Source of the DNA: an uncultured Veillonella sp.
Lineage (GTDB): Bacteria > Bacillota_C > Negativicutes > Veillonellales > Veillonellaceae
Reading direction: 5' to 3'
NCBI GenBank assembly: GCA_900765235.1
Contig: CAAFRK010000089.1
Span: 1-7,752, forward strand
DNA: 7,752 nt
In this document: positions 1-6,048 of the stretch, piece by piece
Layout of the letters: every line of letters starts with the position of its first letter
Position numbering within the stretch: the stretch's first letter is position 1
Program-made: the position numbers and the translations under genes
The notes under the pieces: generated by a model
The model's input: the letters and a program-made list of their open reading frames with translations, nothing else
What the model was told of the DNA's origin: nothing
Databases searched by the model: none

Positions 1-607
1 CATGAGTTGATTTACCTTTAATATGCACGAGGAAGTGATCCGATGCAGCCATCAAATTACCTTTTTTTAGGCCTACCGCACCAACTGGAAGTTGAGGCCA
101 TACATGGAGACCATATATCTCGTCTACATCATCGAGGATACCACTATCGACAATACCTTGTGCTCCTGGGAATAAAGCTTCCTCTTCGGAAGGCTGGAAT
201 ACAAGCTTTACAGTGCCATGCAATTGGTCTTTAATAGACTGTAAAATAGCTGCAGCACCAAGCAAAATCGCAATGTGGCTATCATGACCACAAGCATGCA
301 TAACGCCTTCATTTTGTGAAGCAAAGGGCAATCCTGTTATTTCATGTATGGGTAATGCATCCATATCGGCACGCAATGCAATAACAGGGCCTGTATGAGC
401 ACCTTCTATCTTACCGATAACGGCATAATCAGAAACATCATTTACAAAGGGAATTCCTAATTCACCAAGAACCTTTTGAATAAATAAAGATGTATTTTTT
501 TCTTCACCAGATAATTCTGGATGACTATGAATATGTCTACGCCATGCTACAACTTCTTCTTTATATTGTACGGCATATTTCTTAATCAAATCTTGTAATG
601 TGCTCAT
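1..607 (-). CDS. M20-family amidohydrolase, N-terminal half (cut by window edge)
   Basis: Predicted metal-dependent amidohydrolase of the M20D type (N-acyl-amino-acid / hippurate / IAA-amino-acid hydrolase group), which releases an amino acid from an N-acylated form in the cytoplasm. I translated the minus strand from the ATG at 607-605. The frame stays open for 202 residues to the left edge, about half of the usual ~390 residues, so the C-terminal part lies outside. Visible signatures are RRHIHSHPELSGEE near residues 23-36, LRADMDALP at 79-86, HACGHD at 104-109 (metal ligands C106 and H108), PSEEE at 139-143 (catalytic E141, ligand E142) and GLHVW at 166-170 (H168). The final STH leads into the family's lid-domain region. 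AGGAGATAG lies just upstream of the start and a strong promoter is at 679-707. The exact substrate cannot be told from sequence. Confidence 0.93.
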   Translation of the reverse strand, partial: MSTLQDLIKKYAVQYKEEVVAWRRHIHSHPELSGEEKNTSLFIQKVLGELGIPFVNDVSDYAVIGKIEGAHTGPVIALRADMDALPIHEITGLPFASQNEGVMHACGHDSHIAILLGAAAILQSIKDQLHGTVKLVFQPSEEEALFPGAQGIVDSGILDDVDEIYGLHVWPQLPVGAVGLKKGNLMAASDHFLVHIKGKSTH

Positions 608-619
608 TACTCTATCTCC

Positions 620-717
620 TTTATACACTGTATGCATATTTTATACATATTTTGTGTATTTTTATAACTTATGTACGTATTATAATACTATTAATCATAT
701 TATTCAAGGTTTATACA
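620..717. repeat. Three TTTATACA repeats around the amidohydrolase promoter
   Basis: The octamer TTTATACA occurs on the plus strand at 620-627, 640-647 and 710-717. The last copy sits just upstream of the -35 box and the other two lie in the 5' leader near the ribosome binding site. Starts differ by 20 and 70 bases, roughly whole numbers of helical turns. This could be a repeated operator half-site for a transcription factor, but the region is very AT-rich and chance recurrence is possible. Confidence 0.35.
679..707 (-). promoter_or_regulatory. Sigma-70-type promoter of the amidohydrolase
   Basis: Read on the minus strand, TTGAAT (707-702) and TATAAT (684-679) are separated by exactly 17 bases. 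This is a near-consensus housekeeping promoter. It would give a 5' leader of about 65 bases ending at the amidohydrolase start at 607. Confidence 0.82.
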
Positions 718-891
718 TAATTATTGTATTTTTATTTGTCATGCTATGGATTAATTTTTATCATAGTCCTTAAAACTGTAATTTACATGAACTTAATCTA
801 GCATATAAAACACCTAATAAATATATATTTATTATTTATATATTGACCTATTCAATCGATACATTTCAAAAAACAATTTGTATAAACACAC
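718..891. other. Gene-free AT-rich spacer
   Basis: This is the remainder of the 344-base gap between the amidohydrolase and the phosphoesterase. I see no open frame with a plausible ribosome binding site, no RNA gene and no convincing hairpin. It includes a low-complexity A/T run around 820-845. Confidence 0.6.
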
Positions 892-923
892 AAAAAAGAC
901 ACCTCCCAAGGAAGGTGTCTTTT
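892..923 (-). terminator. Rho-independent terminator of the metallophosphoesterase
   Basis: On the minus strand the arms AAAAGACACCT (923-913) and AGGTGTCTTTT (904-894) pair perfectly over 11 bases around an 8-base loop, and the run of T continues to 892. It lies 28 bases past the phosphoesterase stop codon. The sequence is nearly symmetric, so it could also work on the plus strand, but no plus-strand gene precedes it. Confidence 0.88.
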
Positions 924-951
924 GCTTATCTCTTCTTATATTCTTGTGTTT

Positions 952-2274
952 TTATTTCTCTATAACTGACTCATCTAGCTGTGTACCATCAGGTAAGAAA
1001 GCTTTTACAATCAATTTATTTGGTGTAACAGTCATCGTCATATAGTTATTTTTTTCACGATCTGGTGCCACGTATACATCTAAAGGATGCTCTTTCCATT
1101 TAGGGCGGCCAGCATCTCCGGCTATACCAGTAAGGATATATAGTGGCCCCGATGCATCACGCTCAAAGTTGCGCACATGCCCTCTATTGCGATAGGAGTG
1201 TAAATGAGCAGATAGCACTAAATCAACATTAAACTCATCAAAGATAGGCATAAATAATACACCCTCTTCATCAAAGCCTGCTGCACGACTTGCGCCAGGA
1301 CGGTCAAAAGCATATTGGAATGGATCGCGATGCATGAGAACGACAGTCCACTTTTTCGTATTAGCTGCCAAATCTTGGCGTAGCCATTGAACCTCTATAT
1401 CGTATAGATCAGGATGATGCGTATCATGATTGTCTTCATGATTACTTTCATATAACATCGTATCTAATACAACGTAATGAACATCGCCAAAATCATAGGA
1501 GTAATAACGGCGATTAAAGGTTTCGTTCCCATTAGGTGGTACATCAAAATAATTGAGATACGCACGAGGCTCACGCATTTTCCAATCCAATGTATACATT
1601 TCATGATTGCCTAAGGTCGGTGCTAACGGCACATTAGCACTCAATGGTCTGATGGAATTTAACCAAGTGCGCCATTGATAGTCTTGTTCCCCATTATCTA
1701 CAAGGTCGCCCATACCAATATACAGAGCAGTCCTAGGGTTGCGTAGTGCTGAGCTTTTTACAAGCTCTTCCCACTGAGAATAATCCGCCGACTGCGAATC
1801 GGGATAGATGAGTACATCATATACACTAGCACCAGCCGTTTCCAGACTATACCAATCACTGCGACGATCATCACCATAACCAATGCGATATTCGTATTTA
1901 GTACTAGGTGTTAGACCTGTCAAAGTACCCTCATGGATATAGGTGGTACTACCGTCATCGGTAAAAACTTTATCTGTAGCGCCTATACTTTGAATATTTT
2001 CAGCCCCGTCTAGACGATACTCTATGACCGCATCAGCTTCACTACTATCTGATTGCCACATAATAGTACGGCTTGTGCTGTTATCTTTAGCGACAATTTG
2101 TCGAATATAACGGCCTTCAGAATCAAGAAGCGGATTTATCTCTTGCCCACTTACAACAGCCGCAGTCCAAGCCAATCTACTTTGAATGGCATCTTTATAT
2201 ACATAGCCACCTATGACTAATACAACCAATGCTGCAATAGCTATAATTGTTTTTAATAGTTTACTTTTATTCAT
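952..2274 (-). CDS. Membrane-anchored metallophosphoesterase (purple acid phosphatase-like)
   Basis: A 440-residue calcineurin-like phosphoesterase, expected to hydrolyse phosphate esters outside the cytoplasmic membrane. Residues 1-8 are basic and 9-23 form one hydrophobic segment, which looks like an uncleaved signal anchor. Residues ~56-147 resemble the fibronectin-III-like domain that precedes the catalytic domain in purple acid phosphatases (TLTGLTPSTKYEYRIG). Catalytic motifs in order are D159 in YPDSQS, GD at 189-190, GNHE at 222-225, MH at 314-315 and AHLH at 356-359. The first motif is D-x-Q rather than the D-x-H common in this superfamily. AAGGAA precedes the ATG at a usual distance. 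It appears to have its own promoter (2319-2349) and terminator (892-923), so it is probably a single-gene unit. The substrate is unknown. Confidence 0.9.
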   Translation of the reverse strand: MNKSKLLKTIIAIAALVVLVIGGYVYKDAIQSRLAWTAAVVSGQEINPLLDSEGRYIRQIVAKDNSTSRTIMWQSDSSEADAVIEYRLDGAENIQSIGATDKVFTDDGSTTYIHEGTLTGLTPSTKYEYRIGYGDDRRSDWYSLETAGASVYDVLIYPDSQSADYSQWEELVKSSALRNPRTALYIGMGDLVDNGEQDYQWRTWLNSIRPLSANVPLAPTLGNHEMYTLDWKMREPRAYLNYFDVPPNGNETFNRRYYSYDFGDVHYVVLDTMLYESNHEDNHDTHHPDLYDIEVQWLRQDLAANTKKWTVVLMHRDPFQYAFDRPGASRAAGFDEEGVLFMPIFDEFNVDLVLSAHLHSYRNRGHVRNFERDASGPLYILTGIAGDAGRPKWKEHPLDVYVAPDREKNNYMTMTVTPNKLIVKAFLPDGTQLDESVIEK

Positions 2275-2318
2275 ATAGTTCCTTTATGTAAATATGTATT
2301 AAGTACTAATATGAACAC

Positions 2319-2349
2319 ATTATAAAACTTAAACTTAACTTTAAGTCAA
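2319..2349 (-). promoter_or_regulatory. Probable phosphoesterase promoter with tandem-hexamer spacer
   Basis: On the minus strand TTGACT (2349-2344) and TATAAT (2324-2319) are good boxes but are 19 bases apart, longer than the optimal 17. The spacer is made almost wholly of three head-to-tail hexamers, read on the plus strand as AACTTA (2326-2331), AACTTA (2332-2337) and ACTTTA (2338-2343). The site lies between the stop of the unknown gene at 2361 and the phosphoesterase start. Confidence 0.6.
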
Positions 2350-2360
2350 ATGAGATTTTT

Positions 2361-2825
2361 CTATACTTCTTGAACATCTACTTTTCTATATCTAGCAGAA
2401 ATACATCCCAACATATTTAATTGCGGTATGTTCCATACATTAGGTAAATAGATATTACAGGTAAGCTCATCACCTATAGAGTTGTTAGCTATAAATTGAT
2501 AGCGCCCTAATTCTTCATTACTGCATACTCTTTCAAGCTGATTTAAAGTAGTGTCCCCCCAAAATCGACTAAATTCAGTCCAAATAGTTTCTACATCAGC
2601 TTGAGATAACTCAACCTGTAATCTATAGTTTATGCCAACTTTGCATCGTTTTTTTAAGCCCTTTTCATTAGCTCTACAAACCTTAGTGGAGCCTTTATCA
2701 AAAGACCATTCTAGCCCATCCAATGATTGAACTTCGGTGGAAATAAGATCTTTAAATTTTGAAAAGTCTCCGAGAAAATGTTTACACGCTACCTCAAATG
2801 TATCTAGTCTATCTATATTGCTCAA
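2361..2825 (-). CDS. Hypothetical protein, 154 residues, TTG start
   Basis: I do not recognise this protein. It is 154 residues long, without a signal peptide or membrane segment, and has six cysteines (14, 50, 61, 101, 123, 141) that do not form a familiar CxxC pattern. The C-terminal half has a patterned stretch (FWGDTTLNQLERV, then GRYQFIANN and CNIYLPN) that looks like a small alpha/beta fold. The start is TTG at 2825-2823: AAGAGGT (2840-2834) lies at a good distance before it, an in-frame TAA occurs just upstream, and no in-frame ATG follows near the N-terminus. It begins 31 bases after the carbonic anhydrase stop with no terminator between, so the two are probably co-transcribed. Whether it works with the carbonic anhydrase is unknown. 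Confidence 0.75.
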   Translation of the reverse strand: MSNIDRLDTFEVACKHFLGDFSKFKDLISTEVQSLDGLEWSFDKGSTKVCRANEKGLKKRCKVGINYRLQVELSQADVETIWTEFSRFWGDTTLNQLERVCSNEELGRYQFIANNSIGDELTCNIYLPNVWNIPQLNMLGCISARYRKVDVQEV

Positions 2826-2833
2826 TTCACAAT

Positions 2834-2840
2834 ACCTCTT
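2834..2840 (-). promoter_or_regulatory. Ribosome binding site deciding the TTG start
   Basis: AAGAGGT on the minus strand places GAGG nine bases before the TTG at 2825. The overlapping GTG three bases upstream is in another frame and stops at once, so TTG is the only workable start. Confidence 0.65.
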
Positions 2841-2856
2841 TTAAAGTATTTACCTT

Positions 2857-3444
2857 CTATTTTTCGTAATATTGTTTCATTTGTGTATAGCCATTAACGA
2901 TGACTTCAATTTCACCTGTTCTAGGATGGAAGATAAGACCGTGAATAGGTACGTCTTTCGGAATCAAAGGATTCATACGCAATTCGTCTACAGTGTCTTC
3001 TACATTTTCAGCAGGGTGTGTAAATCCATCTGCCCAGCGTTCCATTTCTTTACGGACCATATGAATCGCTTCTGGTGCAATACCACGAGCCAACATTTTT
3101 TCTGTTAAATCTTTTGCCGTAGTTTTTGCCATACCACATTCGTGATGACCAATGATAAAGATTTCGTTAACGCCTAGCTCATAAATACAAACAAGTAAAC
3201 TACGTACAACGCCATCAAAGGGACCTGTAATACAGTTCCCTGCAGTCTTTACGATTTTCGCTTCACCACGGCCAATATCCATGGAATCTTCTAAGAAGTT
3301 AACAAGACGTGTATCCATGCATGTAACGATTGCCATTTCACGACTAGGCATCTTACTGCATTTAGTATCTGTTTCTACGTAACCTGTATTTTGATCTTCT
3401 ACATATTCTCTATTATGGGCTAAAATATCATTCAATAAACTCAT
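2857..3444 (-). CDS. Beta-class carbonic anhydrase
   Basis: A 195-residue zinc enzyme that interconverts CO2 and bicarbonate in the cytoplasm. The zinc-binding and catalytic residues of the beta class are all present: C42 with the D44-R46 pair in CMDTR (42-46), and H100 and C103 in GHHECGM (99-105). KTAGN at 66-70 is also typical. The length matches the short bacterial clade related to YtiB, rather than the longer plant or E. coli Can type. I start it at the ATG at 3444-3442 because AGGAGGT (3454-3448) sits directly before it. An in-frame ATG at 3474 would add ten residues, but it lies in the loop of a hairpin and has no ribosome binding site. A likely promoter lies at 3505-3521. The unknown gene at 2361-2825 follows by 31 bases. 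Confidence 0.95.
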   Translation of the reverse strand: MSLLNDILAHNREYVEDQNTGYVETDTKCSKMPSREMAIVTCMDTRLVNFLEDSMDIGRGEAKIVKTAGNCITGPFDGVVRSLLVCIYELGVNEIFIIGHHECGMAKTTAKDLTEKMLARGIAPEAIHMVRKEMERWADGFTHPAENVEDTVDELRMNPLIPKDVPIHGLIFHPRTGEIEVIVNGYTQMKQYYEK

Positions 3445-3458
3445 AGTACCTCCTATAT

Positions 3459-3487
3459 AAAAAGACCTTGGCATACAACCAAGGTCT
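3459..3487 (-). terminator. Terminator-like hairpin abutting the carbonic anhydrase ribosome binding site
   Basis: On the minus strand AGACCTTGG (3487-3479) and CCAAGGTCT (3471-3463) pair perfectly over nine bases with a seven-base loop, followed by TTTTT (3463-3459). AGGAGGT begins only four bases later. It could be the terminator of ilvBN, about 120 bases past the ilvN stop, or an attenuator in the carbonic anhydrase leader. In either case transcripts reaching the carbonic anhydrase must pass through it, because no promoter fits between it and the start codon. Confidence 0.75.
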
Positions 3488-3504
3488 CTATATCAATAAT
3501 GGTC

Positions 3505-3521
3505 GATATAAATATTATATC
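3505..3521 (-). promoter_or_regulatory. Candidate carbonic anhydrase promoter with a palindrome over the -10 box
   Basis: On the minus strand TATAAT (3519-3514) is preceded by TGA, giving an extended -10 (TGnTATAAT), which can compensate for a poor -35. No good -35 is visible. The -10 lies inside a 17-base palindrome with arms GATATAA and TTATATC around TAT (3521-3505), a plausible operator. Transcription would start near 3507, some 20 bases before the hairpin at 3487. Confidence 0.5.
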
Positions 3522-3562
3522 ATATCGAGTTGTACACTCTCTAAATTACTAGCAAGCTTAAC

Positions 3563-3594
3563 GCTATTATTCTCTAAAATAGATTTATAATAGC
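3563..3594 (-). other. Hairpin in the ilvN 3' untranslated region
   Basis: GCTATTAT (3594-3587 on the minus strand) pairs with ATAATAGC (3570-3563) over eight bases. Inside it, TCTA (3583-3580) and TAGA (3576-3573) can pair around a three-base loop. No T-run follows, so it is not a standard terminator. It starts 13 bases after the ilvN stop and may protect the ilvBN mRNA 3' end. Confidence 0.4.
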
Positions 3595-3606
3595 CGTAGC
3601 TACGCG

Positions 3607-4119
3607 TTATCTATCTGGTGTAGATAGTGCTTCAATAGCAACGCTACCACCGCGCACGACTTCAATGCGGTTGACGAACATATCTTTAAATAGTGCAATC
3701 ATGTCGTTATTTTTGGATACTGTTTTTACACATTGTACGAGAACAGATTTGCGGTTATAATCGACTACCAACAAGTCAAAGGTTTGAGCAATACGGAAGA
3801 TTTCTTGTTTATCTGCTTCTTTGCAGCTGTTGACCTTAATAAACAATAGTTCTTTCTTTGTAATTGGCATATCCGTAAAGTCGATAACCTTAATTACCTC
3901 TACACTGCGATTAAGCTGTTTAATGATTTGTTCGTATGTCAAATCGTCACATGTAAGCTCAATGGTCATACGGGACATGGTATGATCTTCTGTCTCCCCT
4001 ACAGTCAATGTATCAAGATTATAATTTTTACCTGCGAAGAGGCCTGAAATTTTAGCCAATACGCCGATTTGGTTCTCTACATACGCTGAAATACAGCGTT
4101 TTTCCATATGTAATTCCAT
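3607..4119 (-). CDS. ilvN: Acetolactate synthase small (regulatory) subunit
   Basis: The 170-residue regulatory subunit of acetohydroxyacid synthase, which activates the catalytic subunit and usually carries the valine feedback site. Residues ~6-80 form an ACT domain: VENQIGVLAKISGLFAGKNYNLDTLTVG matches the family's N-terminal signature, with G19 and N34 in the turn and strand region expected to contact the effector. The MSRMTIE segment at 48-54 is also conserved. Residues ~85-165 form the C-terminal domain of the IlvN/IlvH type. Length is normal. The ATG at 4119 is chosen because AGGAGGGG lies just before it; a second ATG four codons later would leave too long a gap. It begins eight bases after the ilvB stop, so its translation is probably coupled to ilvB. 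Confidence 0.95.
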   Translation of the reverse strand: MELHMEKRCISAYVENQIGVLAKISGLFAGKNYNLDTLTVGETEDHTMSRMTIELTCDDLTYEQIIKQLNRSVEVIKVIDFTDMPITKKELLFIKVNSCKEADKQEIFRIAQTFDLLVVDYNRKSVLVQCVKTVSKNNDMIALFKDMFVNRIEVVRGGSVAIEALSTPDR

Positions 4120-4127
4120 AGCCCCTC

Positions 4128-5855
4128 CTATTTTTTATCCTTTAATAACATATCGCTTAAAGATTTGCCGGCTGGTACCATTGGCAAAACATTGAGCTCC
4201 GTTGGAATGATGAACTCAAGTAATGTAGGACCATCTTTGAAAGTATCTGCCAATTGGAACCCTTTTTCGATATCCTCTACCTTAGTAATGCGCATTGCCT
4301 TTGCACCATAAGCTTCTGCCAATTGTACAAAGTTTGGAACGTATTCAAACTCATCATTATCAATCATCTCACGTGTCACAATGGAGCTTTCATCCATCAA
4401 TAAATTTGTACACGCATATCGTTTATCGTAGAACAATTGTTGCCATTGGCGTACGTTACCAAGGAAGCCATTATTCAAAATAATAAGTGTTACAGGTAAG
4501 CGATAGTGCATAGCCGTAGCAAATTCTTGGATATTCATTTGTACGCCACCATCACCACAGATAGCAAATACACGTTTATCAGGGTTGCCGATTTGAGCAC
4601 CTAAGGCAGCTGGGAAACCATAACCCATCGTGCCAAGGCCACCAGAGGTCAACATTTGATGTTGTCCTTTAAGTTCAAGGAATTGTGTGGTCCATAATTG
4701 ATTTTGTCCTACATCAGTAGCAACAATAGGACGTGCATAGTGGTTATTGATGTAATCAATAACTGTTTGAGGTGTTAAGCCTACCTCATCCGCTTGTGTA
4801 ACAGGACGTTCCGCCTTAAGCTGTTGTAATTGCTCAGGCCACTCACCAAGATCATGAGGTTCAATATATTCCAATAATTTTTCAATAGCTAATTTAGCAT
4901 CTGCTACGATTGGAATATCTACCTTAATATTCTTAGAAATAGATGCTGCATCCACGTCGATATGGATAATCTTACAATTTTGTGCAAAGGTACTTAACTT
5001 GCCTGTAATACGGTCGTTAAAGCGGGTACCGATGGAAATCATAACATCGCAATCCGTAAGGGCCACATTCGGAGCATAGCCACCATGAATACCAATATTG
5101 CCTAGGTATAAAGGATGACGACTATCGATAGCACCTTTCCCCATCAATGTAGTTACAACAGGAATGCCTGTTTTCTCCACTAATTGCATCATAAGATCGT
5201 TAGCACCACTAATGCTAACGCCGCCACCTAATAGGAATAAAGGTCGTTTAGCCTTGCTGATAATGGAGCACGCCTTTTTAACTTGGCCTACGTGAACTGT
5301 TGTATTTGGTTTATAGCCGCGAATATTAACCTCTGTAGGATACTCATCAGAGCCCATAGCCTTTTGAATATTTTTAGGAATATCAACTAGCACAGGACCA
5401 GGACGACCAGTACGGGCAATATAAAAAGCTTCTTTCAAAATGCGGCCTAGCTCTTTACGATCACGAACAGTAACAGCATATTTACAAATAGTGCGAACGA
5501 TACCAACAGTATCTACCTCTTGGAATGCATCATTCCCCATAAGTCCTAGGTCAACTTGCCCCGTAATACATACAAGAGGAACACTGTCAGAATAAGCTGT
5601 AGCAATGCCAGTCACAAGGTTTGTAGCACCTGGTCCAGAGGTTACCATACAAACCCCTACCTTACCTGTACTGCGAGCATAACCATCTGCTGCATGAGCC
5701 AATGCTTGCTCATGACGTGGCAAAATTACTTTTACCTTATCTTGTTTATATAATTCATCCATGATATCGATGGTTGCTGCCCCAGGATAGTTGAATAGTA
5801 TATCTACCTGCTCCTCTTGAAGGGCCTTCACCACATATGCTGCGCCTGAAATCAT
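4128..5855 (-). CDS. ilvB: Acetolactate synthase large (catalytic) subunit
   Basis: The 575-residue thiamine-diphosphate-dependent catalytic subunit of acetohydroxyacid synthase. It condenses two pyruvates to acetolactate, or pyruvate with 2-oxobutyrate, at the first common step of valine, leucine and isoleucine synthesis. Visible are catalytic E49 in RHEQ, the SGPGATN loop (73-79), an FAD/middle domain around 190-330, and the ThDP-Mg motif starting GDGG at 434 and ending NN at 461-462. RQW and the C-terminal PMVPAGKSL are also typical. I start at the ATG at 5855 because AAGGAGG (5867-5861) precedes it and the protein then begins MISGAAYVVKAL as expected; the open frame continues 65 codons upstream but lacks family similarity. 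A stretch of roughly 17 residues after RYACT looks longer than in enterobacterial enzymes. Confidence 0.97.
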   Translation of the reverse strand: MISGAAYVVKALQEEQVDILFNYPGAATIDIMDELYKQDKVKVILPRHEQALAHAADGYARSTGKVGVCMVTSGPGATNLVTGIATAYSDSVPLVCITGQVDLGLMGNDAFQEVDTVGIVRTICKYAVTVRDRKELGRILKEAFYIARTGRPGPVLVDIPKNIQKAMGSDEYPTEVNIRGYKPNTTVHVGQVKKACSIISKAKRPLFLLGGGVSISGANDLMMQLVEKTGIPVVTTLMGKGAIDSRHPLYLGNIGIHGGYAPNVALTDCDVMISIGTRFNDRITGKLSTFAQNCKIIHIDVDAASISKNIKVDIPIVADAKLAIEKLLEYIEPHDLGEWPEQLQQLKAERPVTQADEVGLTPQTVIDYINNHYARPIVATDVGQNQLWTTQFLELKGQHQMLTSGGLGTMGYGFPAALGAQIGNPDKRVFAICGDGGVQMNIQEFATAMHYRLPVTLIILNNGFLGNVRQWQQLFYDKRYACTNLLMDESSIVTREMIDNDEFEYVPNFVQLAEAYGAKAMRITKVEDIEKGFQLADTFKDGPTLLEFIIPTELNVLPMVPAGKSLSDMLLKDKK

Positions 5856-5869
5856 AGGTGCCTCCTTAA

Positions 5870-5908
5870 CTATGTAAAAAATGCATATCGCATTCTCAAT
5901 ATTCTCAT
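5870..5908 (-). promoter_or_regulatory. ilvB leader: weak hairpin with T-run and a 12-codon mini-ORF
   Basis: Just upstream of the ilvB ribosome binding site, AATGC and GCATT (minus strand, loop GATAT) form a short stem followed by T residues, resembling a weak intrinsic terminator. CGATAT within it could instead pair with ATATCG about 19 bases upstream. An ATG at 5908 opens a 12-codon frame (MRILRMRYAFFT) ending at a TAG at 5872-5870. It has no good ribosome binding site and is not rich in Leu, Ile or Val codons. This is suggestive of attenuation but weak. Confidence 0.25.
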
Positions 5909-5925
5909 TCGATATATCTAAAAAA

Positions 5926-5954
5926 TTGAATATCTTATATAGATGTGTTATACT
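5926..5954 (+). promoter_or_regulatory. Strong promoter of the glutaredoxin gene
   Basis: TTGAAT (5926-5931) and TATACT (5949-5954) are exactly 17 bases apart, and TGT before the -10 makes it an extended -10. Transcription would start near 5961, giving a leader of about 90 bases. Confidence 0.75.
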
Positions 5955-5988
5955 CAGTAGTGTACCACATGTTGTGGTACATGAGTAT
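5950..5988. promoter_or_regulatory. Long interrupted palindrome at the glutaredoxin transcription start
   Basis: Inner arms TGTACCACA (5961-5969) and TGTGGTACA (5973-5981) are perfect complements around a three-base centre. Outer arms ATACTCA (5950-5956) and TGAGTAT (5982-5988) are also perfect, with only GTAG (5957-5960) unpaired on one side. The outer left arm overlaps the -10 box at 5949-5954 and the inner arm begins at the expected start site. It may be an operator, or an RNA hairpin at the extreme 5' end of the glutaredoxin mRNA. It could also affect ilvB on the other strand. Confidence 0.6.
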
Positions 5989-6048
5989 GTGATAAATCTC
6001 AAATTATAGAAATATATATTAATTTTGTCTGGAAAGGACTGTAAAACC

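Noticed and set aside
43..234. Plus-strand open frame of 63 codons
   Set aside because: It is antisense to the well-supported amidohydrolase and has no family similarity.
3445..3474. Ten-residue N-terminal extension of the carbonic anhydrase (MPRSFYIGGT)
   Set aside because: The upstream ATG lies in the loop of the hairpin, has no ribosome binding site, and its codons would cover the strong AGGAGGT used by the ATG at 3444.
5961..5981. T-box-like GGTAC sequence ahead of ilvB
   Set aside because: The TGGTAC is part of a symmetric palindrome and the rest of a T-box (the GGGTGG..CCGCG core and stem I motifs) is absent.
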